The notes beneath the pieces were generated by a model that did not search any database, was not told where the DNA came from, and saw only the letters and a list, made by a program, of their open reading frames with translations. The position numbers and the translations under genes were made by a program. From the IMG/VR virus record IMGVR_UViG_3300048030_000346, positions 1 through 60,860 of that record: a stretch of DNA of 60,860 nt; one strand, written 5' to 3'. The stretch is from a virus. Shown one piece after another: positions 54,238 to 60,860 of the stretch (positions within the stretch are counted from its first letter, which is position 1; each line of letters begins with the position of its first letter).

Positions 54238-55438
54238 TATAAAAGAAAACAAACATTTTTGTATGATGCCTTGGGTACATATGCATTTATGGCCTGCTGG
54301 ATTTACATATCCGTGTTGTATGAGTGATCCTGATTATCCTATTGGTAATACACAAAAGCAAAGTTTACAAGACATATGGAACGGTGAGCAAATGCGCAAA
54401 ATACGTTTGAATATGTTATCAGGTGAACCAAGCCAAGAATGTAGACGTTGTTATGAGCTCGAAGACAACGGAATGCAAACTTTACGCAACAGTAGTATTA
54501 ATAATTTTGCAGAACAACACTGGCAAAAAGTTATGGATACAAGCGATGATGGCAGTGCTGGTGATGTGAATATGGCTTATATGGATATACGTTTTAGTAA
54601 TTTATGTAATTTAAAATGTCGAAGTTGTGGACCACAATTTAGTAGTAGCTGGTTTGAAGACCACAAACAAATGTATGGAGAATTGAATCACCCTAAAATA
54701 TTGCAAGTACGTGACGAAATGAAAAGTTTTATGGATGAACTCGATCCGTTACTAGAAAGTGTAGAACGTGTATATTGGGCCGGAGGTGAGCCTTTAATAA
54801 CACAGGCACATTATGATATACTCGATAAATGGATTAAAATGGGGAAACGTGATGTAGCAATGGACTATACAACTAACTTTACACAAATGAGATTCAAAAA
54901 GAAAACAGCATTTGAATATTGGAATGCATTTGATAAAGTTAGAGTTGCAGGAAGTTTAGATGCAAATCATAAACGTGGAGAATATTTACGCAAGAATATG
55001 GATTGGGATATTGTAGTGCAAAACAGGCGTGATATGATTGAGCAATGTCCGCAAGTGTATTTTGAATTGACCCCTACTGTGAGCGTGTATAACGTGTTAA
55101 ACCTACCAGATTTTCACAAAGAGTGGGTAGAAGACGGATTGTTAGATCCACAAAACATAAGAATAAATATTCTGCTTGATCCAACTTATATGAGATTAAG
55201 TATATTACCACAGGAAAAGAAAGATAAAATTAGAAAGCGTTACGAAGAACATTTAGATTATTTAGACCAATTTGATGATATCAAACACGTAAAAAATGAT
55301 TACGAAAGCATTTTAAATTTTATTAATGATGACAGATCAGCAGAAGTAAAAATGTTTTTATTTAAAACATTCAAAGTAGATAAACTTAGACAAGAAGATT
55401 TGTTTAAAGTATTTCCTGAATTAGAAGGTATTGCATAA
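54230..55438 (+). CDS. Twitch-domain radical SAM protein, cassette member 2
   Basis: 402 residues. Same order as member 1: HFCMMPWVHMHLWP, YPCCMSDP, CRRCYELE, core CNLKCRSCGPQFSSSW (C126, C130, C133) and WAGGEPLIT. It is the closest relative of member 1 in the window (shared MxxxDIRFSNLCNxKCRSCG). Overlaps both neighbours (8 bases and 1 base). Confidence 0.9.
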   Translation: MSSIKENKHFCMMPWVHMHLWPAGFTYPCCMSDPDYPIGNTQKQSLQDIWNGEQMRKIRLNMLSGEPSQECRRCYELEDNGMQTLRNSSINNFAEQHWQKVMDTSDDGSAGDVNMAYMDIRFSNLCNLKCRSCGPQFSSSWFEDHKQMYGELNHPKILQVRDEMKSFMDELDPLLESVERVYWAGGEPLITQAHYDILDKWIKMGKRDVAMDYTTNFTQMRFKKKTAFEYWNAFDKVRVAGSLDANHKRGEYLRKNMDWDIVVQNRRDMIEQCPQVYFELTPTVSVYNVLNLPDFHKEWVEDGLLDPQNIRINILLDPTYMRLSILPQEKKDKIRKRYEEHLDYLDQFDDIKHVKNDYESILNFINDDRSAEVKMFLFKTFKVDKLRQEDLFKVFPELEGIA

Positions 55439-57594
55439 TGGGATTTTTTGAGTATAAGGATCCGGAAAGAGAAAAACCTGATAAGCCAACGTTTAGCGAA
55501 GATAAACACGTTGCTACAATGCAGGTTATACAGCAATACAGTAAACCTGTGCAAAAAGGGTTGCAAGAACTTACTATTGAGTATGATGTAAATAGAAAAA
55601 CAAAAGTTTGTTTGTGTTTACTACCAGAATGGGATCCTAGTTTTCCGCCATATAATGTTGCAAAACTTGCAAGTGCAATTAAACGTGCAGGATATGCTTG
55701 TAAAAGTTTTGATATTAATGTTGATAGTTACAGCAGATTTTTGAATGAAAAATGGGATATTCCTTTTGATCCTTGGAATCCATTACGTGACTGGCACTGG
55801 TACAAAGATGAATATTACAAAGACATACACCACCATCTAGAGCCTATTTTGCTTGAATACATTGAAGAAATGGAAAAGTTTAAACCAGATGTAGTTGGAT
55901 TTAGTTTGTACTATTGCAACGAAGAACCTTGCAAATGGATGGCTACAGAAATTAAGAAACGTATGCCCAATGTTAAAATTATTGTTGGAGGCCCTGCAAC
56001 ACACGCAAGTTATTATAAAGGTGAAGAAATTTATGATTACGTTGTAAACGGCGAAGGTGAACAACCGTTGTTGTTAATGCTTTCAAGTATTGAAAATAAA
56101 AAACAAATAGAATACAACGAAGATGCTGTCAGTAAAATTGTTAGACAGCCAGAAAATCAACGATACAATCTAAGCACATTACCATTGCCTGATTACAGTG
56201 ACTTTGACTTCAGCAAGTATAAATTTCCTAATGGTGCTTTATGTGAAATATCTAGAGGATGTATTGCTAAATGTACATTCTGCGAAGAAACACACTTTTG
56301 GAAGTATAGACAAAGAAATGCATATAGCACATTAAATGAAATTGAACATATGTATTACGAACACGGAACAAATGTGTTTTGGTTTATTGACAGCCTTGTA
56401 AATGGTAACCTAAATGAGTTACGTGGTTTTGTAAAAGGTGTAGCAGAAAAAGGTTTAGACATACACTGGACCGGGTATGCTCGTTGTGATGGTAGAATGG
56501 ATGCTGAGTTCTTTAAAGATCTAAAAGCAGGCGGATGCGAAGTGCTTAACTATGGTATAGAATCAGGCAGTCAAAAAGTACTTGATGCTATGGACAAAAA
56601 AGTCAAAGTTGAAGAAATGGAAGCAAACTTTAGAGATGGGTTTGCAGCCGGAGTTGACGCAATGACAAATTGGATTGTAGGATTTCCCAACGAAGGTCCT
56701 TTTGAACTTGAGGAAACACTTACATTTTTATGGCGTATACGCAATCAAGGATTGATAGCAGTTAGCCAAGGAACAGGCTTTAGTGTTGGTGTTGATACTA
56801 TTGTAGGACAAAACTTTGAAAAGTTCAATCTGCTTCCCTTTTATTATTATGATCATTGGATTACAAAAGATTTAAAACAAAGTATTGTACATAAACTTAT
56901 CAAAATGAAAAGCTTCAGTATTTTTACAGACTTCTTACAAACAGATAAAATTTGTAGTTTGCCTACAAGACACAGTTTACGTGAAAAACATTATAAGATT
57001 GAATTTAATGATCCAAATAGATTGAATACTCTTGAGTATGATTTTGAAGAATTCAATTACAATATTATCACTCCCGGATTAGGAAACTTTGCTGATAGTC
57101 TTGTAAATGAGATTTGGCCTTTCTTGCGAATACTTTGGAGAACCAAAGGTGGATACAAACTTAATCTAAAGTTTAAAAAAGAATGGGAATATGAAGAGTG
57201 GGGTAATAGAAATGCAGCGCCACTTGATGCAAACTATGATTTTGAAATAGACGACGAAGGCAATTGGACTGCTGATTTTTGGTGGGATTACCAACAAGAT
57301 CCATACGACACTTGGGATGACAAATATTGGATCGAAGATGGTAGAGAAAAAATGAGTGTTGATCCTTGGAGCCCAGTATGGGCTATTATGGACTTTACTA
57401 GAGACAACGGCAATGCTGTCATACGTGCCAGAAAACTTGCTTGGAAAGGTGATACAGATAAAAAAGGTAAAGACCCTTACAATGCATTTGATAATGATGT
57501 ATTTAGACAGCATCAAAAAGAATTTTTTAGATTTAGAGATACAGATCTAAGTTTTAAATATGCGTGGCAAGGAAAAGGACATTGGAATGTCTGA
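55438..57594 (+). CDS. Radical SAM protein with cobalamin-binding-like domain, cassette member 3
   Basis: 718 residues. Residues 55-215 have the Rossmann-type layout of B12-binding domains (VCLCLLPEWDPSFPPYN, KPDVVGFSLYYCNEEPCKWM, VKIIVGGPATHASY), without a DxHxxG motif. Radical SAM core CIAKCTFC (C275, C279, C282), YGIESGSQKVLDAM and WIVGFPNEGP follow, then an acidic, Trp-rich C-terminal domain of about 180 residues that I do not recognise. This family includes methyltransferases and ring-forming enzymes. Larger than the cassette neighbours and distinct from them. Confidence 0.9.
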   Translation: MGFFEYKDPEREKPDKPTFSEDKHVATMQVIQQYSKPVQKGLQELTIEYDVNRKTKVCLCLLPEWDPSFPPYNVAKLASAIKRAGYACKSFDINVDSYSRFLNEKWDIPFDPWNPLRDWHWYKDEYYKDIHHHLEPILLEYIEEMEKFKPDVVGFSLYYCNEEPCKWMATEIKKRMPNVKIIVGGPATHASYYKGEEIYDYVVNGEGEQPLLLMLSSIENKKQIEYNEDAVSKIVRQPENQRYNLSTLPLPDYSDFDFSKYKFPNGALCEISRGCIAKCTFCEETHFWKYRQRNAYSTLNEIEHMYYEHGTNVFWFIDSLVNGNLNELRGFVKGVAEKGLDIHWTGYARCDGRMDAEFFKDLKAGGCEVLNYGIESGSQKVLDAMDKKVKVEEMEANFRDGFAAGVDAMTNWIVGFPNEGPFELEETLTFLWRIRNQGLIAVSQGTGFSVGVDTIVGQNFEKFNLLPFYYYDHWITKDLKQSIVHKLIKMKSFSIFTDFLQTDKICSLPTRHSLREKHYKIEFNDPNRLNTLEYDFEEFNYNIITPGLGNFADSLVNEIWPFLRILWRTKGGYKLNLKFKKEWEYEEWGNRNAAPLDANYDFEIDDEGNWTADFWWDYQQDPYDTWDDKYWIEDGREKMSVDPWSPVWAIMDFTRDNGNAVIRARKLAWKGDTDKKGKDPYNAFDNDVFRQHQKEFFRFRDTDLSFKYAWQGKGHWNV

Positions 57595-58792
57595 TACATA
57601 TTGTGTCTATCCATTTATAAACATACACACAAACACAGACGGTAGATGTAAATTATGCTGTCACGTTTATAGTGAAGATTATATACAAGTAGATGGCAAG
57701 GATGCAGTGCTTGGTAAAACAGATTGGTATAATATTTGGAACAGCAAGTATATGTTTGATGTAAGAGCAAATATGTATGCTGGTAAGCCTGTTAAAGAGT
57801 GCAATCGTTGCTACGAACACGAAGCCAAAGGATTACAAAGCAGTAGACAATGGGCAAATGAAAACTATAAAATGCCCGACCACGGCAACCCTACACACTT
57901 AGAACTTAGGCTCGGTAACAAATGTAATTTAAAATGCAATAGTTGCTGGAGTGTAAGCAGTAGTCAAATATACAAAGAACGTAAAAAAATATTAGCAAAC
58001 GAAACTGTACCAAAGTGGCTGGACGATCAATGGCAACACGAAATAAAAAGTGTAGAAGCATTTGATTGGCAATGGTACGAAACACAGGAGTTCCGTGACT
58101 TTGTAGATCAAGTTGCACCTACGCTAGAACGTTTGTATATGACTGGTGGTGAGCCCACTATGATTGATGCTAACCAATATGTATTAGATAAACTTGTAGA
58201 AGTAGGAAATAATAAATGTCACGTAGCCTGGACAACAAATATGACTACTTGGCCAGAAGGCTTTTATGACAAATTAGAGTTTTTCGATTCAAGCGAAGTA
58301 CAGATGAGCATAGATGGCTATGGTGATCACAATATGTATATACGCTACCCAACTGATTGGAAAAAAGTAGAAGAGAATTTTACAAAAGCAATGACACTGC
58401 CTGAAAAAGTACAACTTAAAATTTACTTTGTATATCAAGCGTGGAATGTTTTTGATGTTGATAGACTTGTACGTTGGCTAGAAGAACGACAAACAAGACG
58501 TGTAGACTTTGTGCCTATTTTCCTTGAGCATCCTGATCAATTGCACAGTTGCGTTTGGCCAACTGAAATCAAGCACAAGATTATAGGCAAGTTGTTTACA
58601 TTGGAAACCACTCTGCACAAAGATCCTGTTCAAAGAATCATTAACTACACACAGAACACCCATAAATATTCTGAAGAAAACATTACACGTATGAAACAAT
58701 TTATTGCAATCAATGACAAGTATAGACAATACAAGTTTGCAGATATTTTTCCTACACTAAATTATATATTGGAAGATGTATGCAAGACATAA
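57587..58792 (+). CDS. Twitch-domain radical SAM protein, cassette member 4
   Basis: 401 residues. YCVYPFINIHTNTDGRCKLC, CNRCYEHE, core CNLKCNSCWSVSSSQ (C113, C117, C120), TGGEPTMI. ATG at 57587 lies inside the end of member 3. Shares the N-terminal twitch pattern but has a longer, Trp-rich middle segment (DWQWYETQEFRDF). Substrate unknown. Confidence 0.9.
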   Translation: MSDTYCVYPFINIHTNTDGRCKLCCHVYSEDYIQVDGKDAVLGKTDWYNIWNSKYMFDVRANMYAGKPVKECNRCYEHEAKGLQSSRQWANENYKMPDHGNPTHLELRLGNKCNLKCNSCWSVSSSQIYKERKKILANETVPKWLDDQWQHEIKSVEAFDWQWYETQEFRDFVDQVAPTLERLYMTGGEPTMIDANQYVLDKLVEVGNNKCHVAWTTNMTTWPEGFYDKLEFFDSSEVQMSIDGYGDHNMYIRYPTDWKKVEENFTKAMTLPEKVQLKIYFVYQAWNVFDVDRLVRWLEERQTRRVDFVPIFLEHPDQLHSCVWPTEIKHKIIGKLFTLETTLHKDPVQRIINYTQNTHKYSEENITRMKQFIAINDKYRQYKFADIFPTLNYILEDVCKT

Positions 58793-59772
58793 AAGCTATT
58801 ATACCTGCTAAAGATAAATGGGTAAGTTTAGTATGGCAAGTCAACGACTGGTGCAACTTTCGTTGTACTTATTGTAGTGAATGGAACTGGGCCGGTCGTA
58901 ACAAAAATGAAGACGATATTGATTTAATTGTGGAAACACTTGAACGTATTATGCTTCATTACAAAGACAAAGGTTATAGATATTTTAAACTATACCTAAG
59001 TGGAGGTGAGCCTACATTTTGGAAAGGTATTATTCCTGTTGTAGAAAAATTTAGAGAAATAGCAGAATGGCCCGGTAGTTGTGTGGGAATAAACACAAAT
59101 TTTAGCAGACCAGTAAGTTGGTGGGAAAAGCATCATCATCTTTTTGAAGATGTTGTTGCAAGTTATCACGCAGAATGGACCAAAGAAGAAAAATATTTGC
59201 AGTCATATAAATTTTTACAAGACAAAAAAAATTATCTTTGTAGTAGAATAATGATGCATCATAAACATTTCCAACAATGCATTGACTTTGGCGATAAAAT
59301 AAAAGATACTTGTGATAATTATATGATAGAATATGCGCCTGTGTATGACGAATTACGTCCTAGCACTGACCCGTATTTCTACGAAGAACAATGGCAAATG
59401 GATTTCTTTAAAACAAATAGTAGTGCAAGGCAACAAGTTATACCTATACACAAAGAACCAAATTATGCTTGGGCAAAGGTGCATTACGCAGATGATACAG
59501 TAGAAGCAATTGATACGAATTTGATTATTACAGAAGGTAAAAACTTCTTTAAAGGATGGACTTGTAATATACACGAAAGTTTACACATACATCCTAATGG
59601 CAGAATACAACAAGCAAGTTGCGGTGTTGGTCCTATAGTAGGCAATATTGTACAAGGTAAATTTGATATTAAACTAAGTGAAGGTATAATTTGTCCAAAA
59701 ACACATTGTCATTGTGCAGCAGATTTTAACATAAGTAAAGCGAGGCCTGAAAATGTCAACCTCATCGCCTGA
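58780..59772 (+). CDS. Radical SAM protein with C-terminal auxiliary cysteines, cassette member 5
   Basis: 330 residues. Unlike its neighbours, the cluster motif CNFRCTYC lies at the very N-terminus (C25, C29, C32), followed by SGGEPTFWKG. Five Cys at the C-terminus (TCNIHES, SCGVG, CPKTHCHCA) form a SPASM-like auxiliary cluster region. It therefore has the domain order of true SPASM enzymes such as peptide-maturing sulfatase-type proteins. Overlaps members 4 and 6. Confidence 0.9.
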   Translation: MQDIKAIIPAKDKWVSLVWQVNDWCNFRCTYCSEWNWAGRNKNEDDIDLIVETLERIMLHYKDKGYRYFKLYLSGGEPTFWKGIIPVVEKFREIAEWPGSCVGINTNFSRPVSWWEKHHHLFEDVVASYHAEWTKEEKYLQSYKFLQDKKNYLCSRIMMHHKHFQQCIDFGDKIKDTCDNYMIEYAPVYDELRPSTDPYFYEEQWQMDFFKTNSSARQQVIPIHKEPNYAWAKVHYADDTVEAIDTNLIITEGKNFFKGWTCNIHESLHIHPNGRIQQASCGVGPIVGNIVQGKFDIKLSEGIICPKTHCHCAADFNISKARPENVNLIA

Positions 59773-60860
59773 TACATTTTGCTATCACGCTATGCAAAGT
59801 TTTAGCACTCATCCTCACGGACGTAGTAGACCTTGTTGTTTTAGTAGACAAGAAACAAGAAAGTTTATGCCTGGTATAAACTTCCAAGATACTCCAGAAT
59901 ACAACGATAAGGTAAACGCAGCTGAAAATATAAGCGAGTTTATAAATGATCCTGAAATAATGAAAATAAGAGAAGAATTATTAAAAGGAGAGCAACCAAA
60001 GGGTTGTGCTGATTGTTTTAAATTAGAAAACGATGGCATACGTAGTTTTAGACAGACTTCAAACGAAATATACGAAGAGCATATAGATAAAAGTTTAAAA
60101 AACGTAAGTGAAGATGGGTTTTTAGATCCACAAGCAATTACATATCTAGATATAAGTTTAGGTAATGTATGCAATCTTAAATGTCGTAGTTGTAATCCTT
60201 GGGCTAGTCACAGATGGATTGAAGAAGGTCCTACAGTTCCACACACAGATTGGGACGAAACTGCATATAAAATCGGAAAACTTAGTAGTACAGATCCTTG
60301 GTTTATAAAAGCATTTGCTGAAGATTTCTTTGATGATGTTCTGCCAAATGTAAAAATTATTAATTTTATCGGTGGCGAGCCTTTGGTTGTAGACGAACAC
60401 TATACTTGGTTAGAACACATTATCGAAAAAGGATGGAGTCAGAACATTGAACTACATTATAATACTAATGGTACAACCATTCCAGATAGACTTTTAGATA
60501 TTTGGGATAAATTTAGAGGAGTTGTGTTAAGTTTAAGTATTGATGCTACAGATGACTTGGCTTATTATGTAAGATTTCCTAGCAAATGGAAAATTATAAA
60601 ACGTAACATAGAAAAACTGAAAAAGTTTAGTAAAACACGCACAGGTGTAATCGTACATACACACGTTACAATTAGTGTTATGAATTTGCACGACTTGCCT
60701 AATGTTTTAAATTGGTGTAAAGAAAACTACGATACGTGGCATTACACTTGGGATTGGGGCAATCACGGATATCAAAATTGTTTACCTCATTTTAACATTG
60801 TTGAATATCCACGTAATCAACATATTAGAAATTTACCAGAAGAACGTAAAAAACTTATGA
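59753..60860 (+). CDS. Twitch-domain radical SAM protein, cassette member 6 (3' truncated by window end)
   Basis: 369 residues visible, frame open to the window end. TFCYHAMQSFSTHPHGRSR, PCCFSRQ, CADCFKLE, core CNLKCRSCNPWASHRW (C140, C144, C147) and IGGEPLVVDEH. Starts inside member 5, 20 bases before its stop. Layout as in members 1, 2 and 4. The cassette probably continues beyond the window. Confidence 0.9.
   Translation, partial: MSTSSPDTFCYHAMQSFSTHPHGRSRPCCFSRQETRKFMPGINFQDTPEYNDKVNAAENISEFINDPEIMKIREELLKGEQPKGCADCFKLENDGIRSFRQTSNEIYEEHIDKSLKNVSEDGFLDPQAITYLDISLGNVCNLKCRSCNPWASHRWIEEGPTVPHTDWDETAYKIGKLSSTDPWFIKAFAEDFFDDVLPNVKIINFIGGEPLVVDEHYTWLEHIIEKGWSQNIELHYNTNGTTIPDRLLDIWDKFRGVVLSLSIDATDDLAYYVRFPSKWKIIKRNIEKLKKFSKTRTGVIVHTHVTISVMNLHDLPNVLNWCKENYDTWHYTWDWGNHGYQNCLPHFNIVEYPRNQHIRNLPEERKKLM

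Noticed and set aside
55438-57594. Firm claim that the large radical SAM protein binds cobalamin
   Set aside because: The domain layout fits, but the DxHxxG lower-ligand motif is not visible, so B12 binding is left open.
58780-59772. QueE (7-carboxy-7-deazaguanine synthase) as identity for cassette member 5
   Set aside because: Tempting because of the YhhQ gene, but the protein is longer than QueE, has C-terminal auxiliary cysteines and the standard CxxxCxxC rather than QueE-type features.
1-60860. The window as a bacterial chromosome or plasmid segment
   Set aside because: Repeated T4-type late motifs, PAAR spike gene, tiny overlapping genes, phage-only families (WYL_2-like, DUF6267-like, capsid-targeting N-termini) and absence of housekeeping operons speak for a phage. 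No structural hallmark is present, so this stays an inference.

Overview
The window reads as part of a T4-like (myovirus-type) marine phage genome infecting an alphaproteobacterium. Phage evidence: about 100 short, tightly packed, mostly co-directional genes with stop/start overlaps; class Ia ribonucleotide reductase plus glutaredoxin; a PAAR spike-tip protein; many copies of the T4 late-promoter motif TATAAATA/TAAATA; proteins with N-termini like T4 capsid-targeting peptides; four clustered tRNA genes; and no housekeeping blocks. Alphaproteobacterial evidence: a circularly permuted (two-piece type) tmRNA gene, a pseudoazurin, an aa3-oxidase subunit-IV-like protein and a class I aldolase of alphaproteobacterial type. 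The DNA is AT-rich by eye. No capsid, terminase, portal or polymerase gene lies in the window, so the phage assignment is an inference from the whole pattern, not from a hallmark structural gene.

Layout. 1-6007: nrdA (5' truncated), nrdB, glutaredoxin, PAAR protein, HAD phosphatase, fatty-acid desaturase and small unknowns. 6051-6340: permuted ssrA (tag ANDNRAPAMAIAA). 6357-9511: queuosine-precursor transporter, HAD phosphatase, class I fructose-bisphosphate aldolase, phosphoribosyltransferase, TauD-like oxygenase. 9594-13080: small membrane proteins including a COX subunit-IV-like and a DoxX-like protein, then pseudoazurin and an outer-membrane barrel. 13195-19710: radical SAM enzyme, SDR, SNase-like nuclease, SleB endolysin, large coiled-coil membrane protein. 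19685-23124: bS21, GMP reductase, Hsp20, ClpS, heme oxygenase and a PcyX-type bilin reductase. 23146-31866: putative packaged nuclease, then a surface-fibre locus (CsgF, CsgG, Fis-like regulator, two curlin-like proteins, FecR protein, barrel and autotransporter-like protein). 31863-36929: CHASE2 adenylate cyclase, a serine hydrolase, then a minus-strand block with holin-like proteins and a glycosyltransferase. 36997-43789: AbrB-like protein, IF-1, SprT-like protease, DNA methyltransferase, small genes, radical SAM. 43837-48055: ClpP, two 2OG oxygenases, tRNA cluster. 48118-51849: late operon of proteins, four of which carry capsid-targeting-like N-termini. 51867-60860: glycosyltransferase followed by six consecutive radical SAM genes, the last cut by the window edge.

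How the parts fit. Several modules point to unusually deep control of the host: translation (tmRNA, bS21, IF-1, four tRNAs), protein quality control (ClpP, ClpS, Hsp20), electron transport and pigment chemistry (pseudoazurin, heme oxygenase, PcyX), second-messenger signalling (CHASE2 cyclase) and remodelling of the cell surface (curli export, FecR, desaturase, glycosyltransferases). Two promoter classes are visible: near-consensus sigma70 promoters, nearly all TTGACN-17-TANNNT, and T4-type late TAAATA motifs. Seven late motifs end only 4-5 bases before an ATG, which would place the transcription start at the start codon (leaderless mRNAs). The least explained parts are the curli/FecR/cyclase locus and the radical SAM cassette.
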